From NCBI GenBank assembly GCA_910587545.1, contig CAJUMI010000032.1, forward strand, positions 1-15,191: 15,191 nt of DNA, read 5' to 3'. The notes beneath the pieces were generated by a model that worked only from the letters and a program-made list of their open reading frames with translations, did not search any database and was not told the origin of the DNA. Source of the DNA: an uncultured Muribaculaceae bacterium. GTDB taxonomy: Bacteria; Bacteroidota; Bacteroidia; Bacteroidales; Muribaculaceae. The position numbers were made by a program, and so were the translations under genes. The first letter of the stretch is position 1, and every line of letters begins with the position of its first letter. Of this stretch, positions 6,234-14,024 are shown in pieces.

Positions 6234-7730
6234 ATGAAAATCAGACTTTTCCCATTTGCAGCGGTAGCCGTCGTAATGGCGTCCTGCTCTAATGAAGACG
6301 TGATGGAATTGAATCCTGATCCCGCCGGCGACGCTCTCTCGTTCAGCATTGCCGTCAGTCATTCCCGCGCCACAGAGACCAAGATTGACAATCTCGGCAA
6401 TTTTTGTGTCGTAGCTAAAGGTATACACCCCCACGGTGGTGTTTATGATAATTATCTTATCGGTGGTAAAGACGGCGGATTGCTTGCCAGGAAGCAATCC
6501 TCTGTCGATGGTAAACACATCTGGGCTCTTGATCAAAACATATATTGGCCGACATCTACTCCCAGTGCTGTTTTTTGGGCTTATAACTGCACTCAGGACG
6601 CCACCGCAACTGAAGTTTTGCCCAGTGGTGCAAAATTCAAATTTGATGAGAATGATAAAAACACGGCTAAAATTACTGGTTTCACTCCGGCCCGAGCTGA
6701 TTTGACAAAAGCATCCGATGACGGTTATTGGAATGACGGTGCAGTTCAGACAGATCTGCTTGTGGCTTTTGCACATCAGAAGAGATCAGTGTCTTCGACA
6801 AATGTTGCCCTCACATTCAATCATGCATTGACCCAGATAGATATTAAGGCTGAATCTAAGGGTAAATCAGGTAATGACCATCGTATTGTAAGAATTAAAG
6901 GTGCGTGGTTTGTCAGGACAAATGACAAAGCTGATTTATCGGCAGGTTTTACGTTTACTCCTGCAAACGATGATACCTCAACACCTGCTAAGGCAGAAGT
7001 AGCCACGAAGTGGGAAAATCATGGTTTTATCAACGCGGATAGTATCTCGGCATATGGTTCGTTCTACAATGAACCTCTTGTCCTCAGTAAAGCCGGCGAT
7101 GAGCGGCAACTTCTTGGTGCGAACGGCTCTCTAATGTTGTTACCGCAGAATCTTGTTGCCTGGAACAGATCTCAGGAAAATGATATCGCGACATACGATA
7201 ATAAAGGAGCTTATATACTTCTCCTTTGTCGTGTCGAACTCGAGCATCCGGGAGCCTCACACTCGAGTAAGCCCGAAGGAGAGACCGACGATGTATATGT
7301 AGTTGGTACGGGAGAAACTGCAAAACACTATCACCAGCAGTTCCCCGTCAATGCCAATAACAAGTTTGAACCGGCTGAATATGGTTTCGTATGTGTGCCT
7401 GTCGGAAAAATACCAGGTGCGGATAAAGACTATTCGTTAGATATGGGTAAAAAATATCAGTTTACTCTTGATATTTGTGGCGCGACTACAGGTGCAGGCT
7501 ATTATCCTCCACTACTTGATGAAACAATTCTGAAAAAATTAATTCCGACAGAAAATAAGTTTGTGCCATTTGGCGGCGACGGTACATTGGTTGAGGTTAA
7601 GACTGTTACAGACCGTCCAGCCGGTAAGAAGATCGGTGATGAAGTGCTTGACGGCCCGATCCAGTTCGAAGTTAAGGTTTCCGGTTGGGCGGAAGATGAT
7701 GAATGGACTAACGGTCAGTTGCCTTTATGA
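6234..7730 (+). CDS. Fimbrillin-family lipoprotein, probable main pilin subunit
   Basis: This 498-residue protein starts with a lipoprotein signal ending at ASC (Cys18). After a short spacer comes SHSRATETKIDNLGNFCVVA, where Arg45 fits the position at which Porphyromonas fimbrillins are cut by an Arg-specific protease to free the donor-strand groove. Later landmarks are the LTFNHALTQIDIKA strand (about 195-208), LMLLPQNL (about 301-308), and the final strand FEVKVSGWAEDDEW, which in the family can serve for donor-strand exchange. GC is about 43% over 6661-6960, against about 62% in the preceding gene, a mark of a variable or horizontally exchanged pilin. It lies third in the cluster, after the anchor gene, and a hairpin follows it. 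No canonical promoter was seen in its 57-base leader, so it is probably co-transcribed. Confidence 0.85.
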   Translation: MKIRLFPFAAVAVVMASCSNEDVMELNPDPAGDALSFSIAVSHSRATETKIDNLGNFCVVAKGIHPHGGVYDNYLIGGKDGGLLARKQSSVDGKHIWALDQNIYWPTSTPSAVFWAYNCTQDATATEVLPSGAKFKFDENDKNTAKITGFTPARADLTKASDDGYWNDGAVQTDLLVAFAHQKRSVSSTNVALTFNHALTQIDIKAESKGKSGNDHRIVRIKGAWFVRTNDKADLSAGFTFTPANDDTSTPAKAEVATKWENHGFINADSISAYGSFYNEPLVLSKAGDERQLLGANGSLMLLPQNLVAWNRSQENDIATYDNKGAYILLLCRVELEHPGASHSSKPEGETDDVYVVGTGETAKHYHQQFPVNANNKFEPAEYGFVCVPVGKIPGADKDYSLDMGKKYQFTLDICGATTGAGYYPPLLDETILKKLIPTENKFVPFGGDGTLVEVKTVTDRPAGKKIGDEVLDGPIQFEVKVSGWAEDDEWTNGQLPL

Positions 7731-7760
7731 TTTCTGAAGTATAAACCCTGATATCGGTGA

Positions 7761-7788
7761 AGAAGAGGCCGCTTTGACGGCCTCTTCT
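7761..7788 (+). terminator. 11-bp hairpin after the fimbrillin gene, possible attenuator
   Basis: AGAAGAGGCCG (7761-7771) and CGGCCTCTTCT (7778-7788) pair perfectly around CTTTGA, 30 bases after the fimbrillin stop. The sequence after the stem is CCGCCTTAATTAA, not a T run, so termination may be partial. Its position between the two pilin genes would favour much more fimbrillin mRNA than tip-gene mRNA, or it may protect the 3' end of the upstream message. Confidence 0.55.
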
Positions 7789-7962
7789 CCGCCTTAATTA
7801 ACCAGTAGCGACGTACGGTCAGTGCGTCCTGCGACAAAACGCTGATTATCAGTCATGCATTAGGATGTGCGAGCCGTGTGGCTCTATTGGCCGATATTAC
7901 GTTTTCCTCGGATTTCACAACGAATTGCATCTTTAAAACCATTGTAATTCATAACGATAATA
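7789..7962 (+). other. Leader region of the tip-like gene
   Basis: This 174-base gap has no open frame of note. It contains two small dyads, CTGAT-T-ATCAG (7842-7852) and GAGCC-GTGT-GGCTC (7871-7884). There is no exact TAnnTTTG box; the best candidate is TACGTTTT at 7898-7905, with no TTG at the right distance. I see no RNA gene signature. The large gene may depend on read-through from upstream or on a non-standard promoter here. Confidence 0.35.
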
Positions 7963-10900
7963 ATGAAACTCAAATATAAAGGTATCCTAAGTCAGTCAGC
8001 ATCGCTGTCTGCGGTCTGTGCGATCGTTCTGTTGTCGGCTTGTGTCGACGACTTCGGCTCTGAAGGGCCGCAGTCGCAATATGTGACTCTCGATGTCAAG
8101 GCTCCGGCCGACTGGTCTGCCGGTGTTAATGTCGACGACACCGCGCCCGGTTCGCGCTGCACGTCGGTCGACGCTCTTTCGTCGGACGGCGACACTCCTT
8201 TATATTTACACACCGTCGAATGCGACAATCCCGTTTCCGAACCGACATCGCGCGGAGCGCTCAAAAAAGCCGTCGAACGCTTCTCGCTGAGTGCCATCTG
8301 CTATGTCGGCGGCTATCCCGCTGACGAAAGCGAAATAACATGGACGCCCGATTTTGCCTACGACGAGACATACACAGTCAGCGGCTCGAGCGCTACCGGC
8401 GCTGTGCTGCAGTGGCCCGCGGGGGGCAAAGTACGCTTCTTTGCATTCGCCCCGGTGGCCGAGGACGCCGCAGAGACTCCTTTCACGCTGTCGGCCAAAA
8501 CAGCTGCCGGTTCGCCGAAGATAACATATACAGTGCCGTCAGAGGTGACCAAGCAGCATGACCTGATGGCCGCATGCACCGACGCGACATCGTCGGCTGT
8601 GAGCCTCGATTTCAAGCATATACTTACAGCCGTCAAGGTTGTGGCGGCGGCTGACATGCTCCCCGGTACGATCACTTCCGTCGAGATAAATGGCGTCTAT
8701 AACGCGGGCACGTTCACCCCGACTCCCTCGGGCGGGTCGTGGACTGCCGACACCAAGACGACGGGCAACTACACCGTCAGCCGCAAAGTGGCGCTCGCTC
8801 CCTCCGGCGACTCGTCGGGCTACGAACCGGGCAGCGGTGACAAGAGCGACGAAATAGTCGGTGACGTCGACAAAAGCGAGATAGTTGGCGAAACAGGTGA
8901 TCTCACCCTGCTTGTGATGCCCCAGACCCTGCCGGACGGCGCCAAGCTTACCGTGCACTTCACCGATAGTCTCACCAACACGCAGCGCACACTCACCGCC
9001 TCGCTGAAAGGCAAGACATGGCCGGCCGGCAAGGTCGTCAGCTATGCGATCTCGCCGTCGAGCATACATATCGTGCCGACTGTCGAGTTCAGCAAGACCC
9101 CGTCAGACATCCTGCCTTATTCGGGCGTGTGGCATGACGCGGAGATCAAGGCCTATGCCGCCGTGACACAGGACGGCGTCAAGGGCTCGCAATATATTGA
9201 ATTGCCGCGTCCCGAAATCGAATATTCAACCGACAACGGCAAAAACTGGACCCGTGCCGAATTTGACACCAATCCTGCCGGCAATTCCGAACCGGCGGAG
9301 TCTTCACAACTGAGTGCGATAGACTTTGTCACTGATCTATCGAGGATAACGAGTTATAAGGGGACGTTTGTACTTGGCGCCCAGGACGATTTTACGAAGC
9401 TGGCTTCGACGTTCTCCGATCGTAATACATGCCTCGGCACGAGCGACGGGCCCCATAATCTGCTCGATGATACAAAAGGGGAATCGGCCAACTGCTATAT
9501 GGTCGACCAACCGGGTTATTATTGTCTGCCCGTGGTCTACGGCAACGCCTACAATAATGAGTTGGCCTATACTTTGGCCGCCGGTGCGACCAACGGCATG
9601 AAGTTTTATGTCGATTATAAAGGCAACCAAATCACGTCGCAAGCTCCGACAGTGGGACTCAAGGACGCTCAGCTGGCATGGCAGGACGCTCCCGATCTGA
9701 TCGACGATGTGAGGCTGCTGACCGACGGCGCGCCGACGAGCGATGTCAAGTGGGTGGGCTTCCGTGTGCGCAAGCATTCGCTCACTCAGGGCAATGCTCT
9801 TATAGTGGTCCGCGATGACGCGGGCGTTATCGTCTGGAGCTGGCACATATGGGTGTCGCAGCACAAGAAAGAGTGGATGGGCGCCGATCCCAAGAGCCAT
9901 GCCCACAAAATAAGGTCAATATACAAAGACGGCACGACATTCAGCTTCAGCGGCAATGAGTATTATCTGACAAATTGCAACCTGGGCTATTGCGATCCTC
10001 ACAAAGGCAATGATGAGCGTGAGGTGAAAATTCGCTTTATGGTCGATTGCAGCAAGATCACCGGCAGCAAGACCCCGATGGCGGTGACAAAATATAATAA
10101 CGACAAGACCCAATATGACTGCAAGTTCACCCAGGCCGAGTTCAAGGGCTCACTTGCCGGCGACAACACATACTATCAGTGGGGGCGTAAAGATCCGATG
10201 CTCGGCGGCATCTATAACGACAAGACCCCCATATACTATAGAGGTGCAGATTATGCAGAACTCAATATGGAGAATAAGCCGACGTTCAACGCCTACAATG
10301 ACGGCACCGTGTCATACGACTTTACAAGAAACACACCCGGCACGAGTCTTACCAGCTTAGGAGAGGAGACGGGTGTGCTTATCGACTACACGATAAAATA
10401 TCCTTATAAGTTTGTGATGAGCAAATATGATGACCAGCCTAACGGTGGAGAAAAGCCCCGTAGATACAGAAATCACTGGCACAAGTTTGTCAAGGAAAGC
10501 TGGCAGGAAACGCAATATCTGAAGTCGGAAAGCGAAATGTTCCAGATGTGGAATTCTCAGGCAACAAAATGTGGCAGTGCGGGTAATAAAGCGGACAACG
10601 AGCAGCCGGTGACAAAATCGATCTATGATCCCTGTCCGGCAGGTTATCATGTGCCCCCGGCCAATGTCTTTTCCGGACTGGCATATCAAGCCGGAACAGG
10701 TTATGGTGGCCACGGCAGGTATGAAGAAGTGTCAGTCGGAGGCAAGGGATACACGACATCCATGTCGTATGACAGTGGCAGTCATACCTGGACTGTGACT
10801 TATCCCGGCGGAAAGATCGAATTTCCTGTTACAGGTATGCGTAATATGGCAGTCAGATATAAGGATTTGGCTTCAGTGAAAATATTTAATCCTCCGACAC

Positions 10901-11184
10901 GCGCAGGTGAAGCATTGTCGGATCCAAATGGCATCGATAAAGTCTCTTTGCCTGCATTCAGAATCATCACATATCTTACGTCGACCTCAACATCGCCTGA
11001 TAATTCGGTGTATATTTATAATATTGACGCGCGCTACGAGTTTGACGGTGTGCAAGGGAAGCCGGGTGCAGTCTCCAATTTGGACTGGGTGCTCAACAAC
11101 AATGTCAAGGATCCTTCGACCGAATCGTGTGTCTCTTCCAACAACTCATACGGACTTTCAGTGCGTCCGGTTCTAAAAAACTGA
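7963..11184 (+). CDS. Large fimbrillin-family lipoprotein with C-terminal FISUMP-like domain, probable tip adhesin
   Basis: The product is 1073 residues with a classical lipobox LSAC (Cys27). Residues about 40-365 are fimbrillin-like: SRGALKKAVERFSLSAICYVGGY with Arg97 at the expected protease site, LDFKHILTAVKV (about 215-226), and LTLLVMPQTL (about 314-323). A Gly/Asp/Lys linker (287-312) interrupts this part. The middle (about 508-632) has SANCYMVDQPGYYCLPVVYGNA and GNALIVVRDDAGVIVWSWHIWVS, a module seen in large Bacteroides fimbrillins. The C-terminal part has YYQWGRKDPM (737-746), IYDPCPAGYHVPPA (887-900) and the closing YGLSVRPVLKN, typical of FISUMP (Fib_succ_major) domains. Such multi-domain proteins probably sit at the fibre tip and bind a ligand; the ligand is unknown. 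It follows the fimbrillin gene by 232 bases. GC falls from about 66% (8701-8880) to about 42-46% in the FISUMP part. Confidence 0.85.
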   Translation: MKLKYKGILSQSASLSAVCAIVLLSACVDDFGSEGPQSQYVTLDVKAPADWSAGVNVDDTAPGSRCTSVDALSSDGDTPLYLHTVECDNPVSEPTSRGALKKAVERFSLSAICYVGGYPADESEITWTPDFAYDETYTVSGSSATGAVLQWPAGGKVRFFAFAPVAEDAAETPFTLSAKTAAGSPKITYTVPSEVTKQHDLMAACTDATSSAVSLDFKHILTAVKVVAAADMLPGTITSVEINGVYNAGTFTPTPSGGSWTADTKTTGNYTVSRKVALAPSGDSSGYEPGSGDKSDEIVGDVDKSEIVGETGDLTLLVMPQTLPDGAKLTVHFTDSLTNTQRTLTASLKGKTWPAGKVVSYAISPSSIHIVPTVEFSKTPSDILPYSGVWHDAEIKAYAAVTQDGVKGSQYIELPRPEIEYSTDNGKNWTRAEFDTNPAGNSEPAESSQLSAIDFVTDLSRITSYKGTFVLGAQDDFTKLASTFSDRNTCLGTSDGPHNLLDDTKGESANCYMVDQPGYYCLPVVYGNAYNNELAYTLAAGATNGMKFYVDYKGNQITSQAPTVGLKDAQLAWQDAPDLIDDVRLLTDGAPTSDVKWVGFRVRKHSLTQGNALIVVRDDAGVIVWSWHIWVSQHKKEWMGADPKSHAHKIRSIYKDGTTFSFSGNEYYLTNCNLGYCDPHKGNDEREVKIRFMVDCSKITGSKTPMAVTKYNNDKTQYDCKFTQAEFKGSLAGDNTYYQWGRKDPMLGGIYNDKTPIYYRGADYAELNMENKPTFNAYNDGTVSYDFTRNTPGTSLTSLGEETGVLIDYTIKYPYKFVMSKYDDQPNGGEKPRRYRNHWHKFVKESWQETQYLKSESEMFQMWNSQATKCGSAGNKADNEQPVTKSIYDPCPAGYHVPPANVFSGLAYQAGTGYGGHGRYEEVSVGGKGYTTSMSYDSGSHTWTVTYPGGKIEFPVTGMRNMAVRYKDLASVKIFNPPTRAGEALSDPNGIDKVSLPAFRIITYLTSTSTSPDNSVYIYNIDARYEFDGVQGKPGAVSNLDWVLNNNVKDPSTESCVSSNNSYGLSVRPVLKN

Positions 11185-11198
11185 TTTATATAAACTAA

Positions 11199-11242
11199 AA
11201 CGCCGGCGGAGAGTGGGGTTCCAGTCACTCTCCGCCGGCGTT
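11199..11242. terminator. Bidirectional intrinsic terminator between the pilus and glycine cleavage operons
   Basis: Arms 11199-11215 (AACGCCGGCGGAGAGTG) and 11226-11242 pair perfectly over 17 bases around a 10-base loop. On the plus strand GTTTATCTT follows; on the minus strand TTTTAGTTTATATAAA follows. It lies 15 bases after the tip-like gene stop and 3 bases from the end of lpdA, so it probably serves both convergent operons. Confidence 0.85.
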
Positions 11243-11244
11243 GT

Positions 11245-12582
11245 TTATCTTGGTCTTGCGTTGCGAGAGGCGTCCTGCAACGCTTCGGAGAGGGTGGGGT
11301 GGCCGTGGACGAGCTTTTCAGCGAGTTCCTCGCGGGTCGTCATGCCGAACATCAATGCCGCCACTTCGGCGATGAGGTCGGCCGCATGGGGACCGATAAT
11401 GTGGCATCCGAGTATTAAACCGCTTTCGCGGTCGAAAATTATTTTGACAGTGCCGTCGCTCTCAGCCATGGCAAGCGCCTTGCCGTTGGCGGCGAATGAC
11501 GCCTTGCCGATCATAAGTTCATGGCCTTTCTTGCGGGCGCGATCTTCGGTCATGCCGACCATTGCGGCCTCGGGAGAGGTGAACACTGCCGAGGGTATGA
11601 TATCGAGGTTGACGTCGATGCCCGAGGCGCGACGCGCCTGGGCCGATGCGGCGTGGGCGAGCATGCAGAGGCCGTTGACGTCGCCGACGGCATAGATGCC
11701 GCCGACCGAGGTCTCCATCAGTTCGTCGACTTTGATAAATCCTCGTCCGTCGAGTTCGATGCCGGCGGCCTCGATGCCTTGGGGCATGACCGGACGGCGT
11801 CCGACAGCCATTACGGCCAGATCGCAGTCGAGCGAGTCGTTGCCGCGCTTGCCTTCGTAGATGATGCGCAGTCCTTTCTCTATGGCGGTCACGCGTGTCG
11901 AGGTCAGGAATTTGATGCCGCGGCGCGACAGGGTCGTGCGCAGGCGTTTGGCGATCTCGCCGTCGAATTGCGGCAGCACTTCCTTGCAGAACTCCAGCAC
12001 AGTCACCTCGCGGCCGAAGGCGGCGAGGATCGAGGCAAACTCCAGTCCGATCACTCCTCCGCCGATGATGGCGACGCGCCGGGGCACGTCGGTCAGCGAC
12101 AGAAACCCGTCGCTCGTCACGGCCAATGACGCACCCGGAATGTCGGGCACGGCCGGTCGCGAGCCGGTGGCGATGATGATGCGGCCGGCGGTCAGATGCT
12201 CGCCGTTGACCACGACCACTTTGTCGGGTTTGAGCGATGCCTCGCCGATGATCACCTCGACGTCGCGCAGCATGGCCTCGATGCCGCCGCGCAGCTGATC
12301 CATCACTGCGGCCGCACGCTCGACGGCGTGGCCGTAGTCGAGCGTGAAGGCCGGCACATCGACGCCATAGCTGGCGGCGTCGGCCACGGTCATGGCCGCA
12401 GAGGCCGACGCACACAGACACTTGGTCGGTATGCAGCCGCGGTTGAGGCATGTGCCTCCGAGGCGGTCGCGTTCGATGAGTATCACCTTGCGTCCGTCGG
12501 CGGCGAGGTCGGCGGCAATCTCGTAGCCGCCCGGCCCTCCGCCTATGATTATGAAGTCTGCGCTGCGCATAGATCCTGCCAT
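11245..12582 (-). CDS. lpdA: Dihydrolipoyl dehydrogenase (glycine cleavage L-protein)
   Basis: This 445-residue flavoenzyme reoxidises dihydrolipoyl groups with NAD+. The FAD-binding GGGPGG (14-19), the redox pair Cys45 and Cys50 in GGTCLNRGCIPTK, the NAD-binding GGGVIGLE (174-181), the second FAD motif YAVGDVNG (297-304) and the C-terminal base motif HGHPTLSE (His428, Glu433) are all present. The length is slightly short of the usual 460-475. The start is either the ATG at 12582 or the ATG at 12570 (MRSADFIIIGGG); the latter has AGGA just upstream, at a tight spacing of 3 bases. Either start lies inside the end of gcvPB (overlap 34 or 22 bases). The position in the gcv operon makes it the L-protein of glycine cleavage, although it may also serve 2-oxoacid dehydrogenases elsewhere. 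Confidence 0.94.
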   Translation of the reverse strand: MAGSMRSADFIIIGGGPGGYEIAADLAADGRKVILIERDRLGGTCLNRGCIPTKCLCASASAAMTVADAASYGVDVPAFTLDYGHAVERAAAVMDQLRGGIEAMLRDVEVIIGEASLKPDKVVVVNGEHLTAGRIIIATGSRPAVPDIPGASLAVTSDGFLSLTDVPRRVAIIGGGVIGLEFASILAAFGREVTVLEFCKEVLPQFDGEIAKRLRTTLSRRGIKFLTSTRVTAIEKGLRIIYEGKRGNDSLDCDLAVMAVGRRPVMPQGIEAAGIELDGRGFIKVDELMETSVGGIYAVGDVNGLCMLAHAASAQARRASGIDVNLDIIPSAVFTSPEAAMVGMTEDRARKKGHELMIGKASFAANGKALAMAESDGTVKIIFDRESGLILGCHIIGPHAADLIAEVAALMFGMTTREELAEKLVHGHPTLSEALQDASRNARPR

Positions 12583-14024
12583 GATGTTATCGGGTGAAGC
12601 GCGGCCTCGGTGTCGTCGGGATGCGACACCGGAGTGTCGTGGGGCGCGTTCTTCACAAGTTCGGGATTTTGGGCCGCTTCGGCTGCGATGCGTCTCATCA
12701 CATCGACAAAGCTGTCGAGCGTCTGGCGGCTTTCGGTCTCTGTCGGCTCTATCATCAGCGACTCGTGGAAGAGCAGCGGGAAGTAGATCGTCGGCGCGTG
12801 GAACCCGAAGTCAAGCAGGCGCTTGGCCACGTTGAGTGTCGTCACGCCCGTCGACTTGTCCTTGAGACCGTCGAACACGAATTCGTGTTTGCACGGGCCT
12901 GGAATCGGCAACTCGTAGACGTCCTTCAGCCGGTTCATGACATAGTTGGCGTTGAGAGTGGCGAGGGGGCCGGCCTTGGCGAGATTTTCGGCGCCGAGAG
13001 AGAGGATATAGGCGAGCGCGCGTATATAGACGGTGAAATTGCCTAACCAGCCGGAAATGCGGCCGAGCGAACTGTCGTCGCACACGACGTCGTAGGCACC
13101 GCCGGGGGTCTTCACCACGCGCGGGTCGGGCAGGAAGCGTTCAAGCCCGCTGCGCACACCGACGGGGCCTGCGCCCGGACCACCGCCGCCGTGGGGAGTC
13201 GAGAATGTCTTGTGGAGATTGATGTGCATCACGTCGAAGCCCATGTCGCCGGGGCGCGCCACTCCGAGCATCGGATTGAGATTGGCTCCGTCGTAGTACA
13301 TCAGGCCTCCGGCCTCATGGACCAGTCGCGCGATCTCGGGAATGTTTTTCTCGAACATGCCGACCGTGTTGGGGTTGGTCATCATCATGGCGGCGACAGA
13401 GCCGTCGAGTCTGGCCCGCAGGTCGTCGACGTCTACAGTGCCGTCGGCGAGGCTTCTGACCTCGACAACCTTGAAGCCGGCGACGGCGGCCGAGGCGGGG
13501 TTGGTGCCGTGGGCCGAGTCGGGCACGAGCACGGTGTCGCGTCCGGCATCCTGCCGCGAGAGATGATATGCCTTGATCACCAGCAGTCCGGTCAGCTCGC
13601 CGTGGGCGCCGGCAAAGGGATTGAGGGTGAACTCGGCCATGCCGCCGATCTCGCTGAGGGCGCGCTGCAGCTGCCAATAGACGGCAAGAGCGCCCTGCGC
13701 CGTGGCAGCAGGCTGCATCGGGTGGAGCGTGGCGATCGAGCGCGAGGCCGCAAGAGCGTCGTTGATCTTGGGGTTATATTTCATGGTGCACGACCCGAGA
13801 GGGTAGAATCCTGTGTCGACACCGAAGTTGTTGGTGCTTGAGTTGGTGTAATGGCGCACTACTGTCGGCTCGTCGACCTCGGGAAGCGCCGGGGCTTCGA
13901 TGCGGCGACAGCTCGGGGGAAGCTCGTCGATATGGCGGTCGAACGGGTTGCGCGGCAGACTGTAGCCGTGGCGGCCGGGATGAGAGTGTTCGAATATCAG
14001 TTTGTCGTATAGTCGGCGGTTCAT
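12549..14024 (-). CDS. gcvPB: Glycine dehydrogenase (decarboxylating), subunit 2
   Basis: This is the C-terminal half of the split P-protein, 491 residues, in the usual range for subunit 2. The P-protein decarboxylates glycine with pyridoxal phosphate and passes the aminomethyl group to the lipoyl arm of GcvH. PLP-site sequences are DSAHGTNPASA (169-179) and HINLHKTFSTPHGGGGPG, with Lys272 as the Schiff-base lysine. NNFGVDTGFYPLGSCTMKYNPK (66-86) is a family signature. The ATG at 14024 overlaps the gcvPA stop (ATGA), and MNRRLYDKLIFE is a typical start. The frame stays open further upstream, but that stretch is Arg-rich sequence read out of frame through gcvPA. The last 22-34 bases overlap lpdA. 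Confidence 0.96.
   Translation of the reverse strand: MNRRLYDKLIFEHSHPGRHGYSLPRNPFDRHIDELPPSCRRIEAPALPEVDEPTVVRHYTNSSTNNFGVDTGFYPLGSCTMKYNPKINDALAASRSIATLHPMQPAATAQGALAVYWQLQRALSEIGGMAEFTLNPFAGAHGELTGLLVIKAYHLSRQDAGRDTVLVPDSAHGTNPASAAVAGFKVVEVRSLADGTVDVDDLRARLDGSVAAMMMTNPNTVGMFEKNIPEIARLVHEAGGLMYYDGANLNPMLGVARPGDMGFDVMHINLHKTFSTPHGGGGPGAGPVGVRSGLERFLPDPRVVKTPGGAYDVVCDDSSLGRISGWLGNFTVYIRALAYILSLGAENLAKAGPLATLNANYVMNRLKDVYELPIPGPCKHEFVFDGLKDKSTGVTTLNVAKRLLDFGFHAPTIYFPLLFHESLMIEPTETESRQTLDSFVDVMRRIAAEAAQNPELVKNAPHDTPVSHPDDTEAALHPITSWQDLCAAQTS

Noticed and set aside
6219..6776. Minus-strand frame of 185 codons opposite the fimbrillin gene
   Set aside because: It is antisense to a gene with a lipoprotein signal and fimbrillin strands, and has no recognisable features or start context.
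11519..12451. A 310-codon open frame on the same strand as lpdA
   Set aside because: Its product is an Arg/His-rich string with no domains and lies wholly inside lpdA, whose frame has all catalytic motifs; this is a GC-rich shadow.
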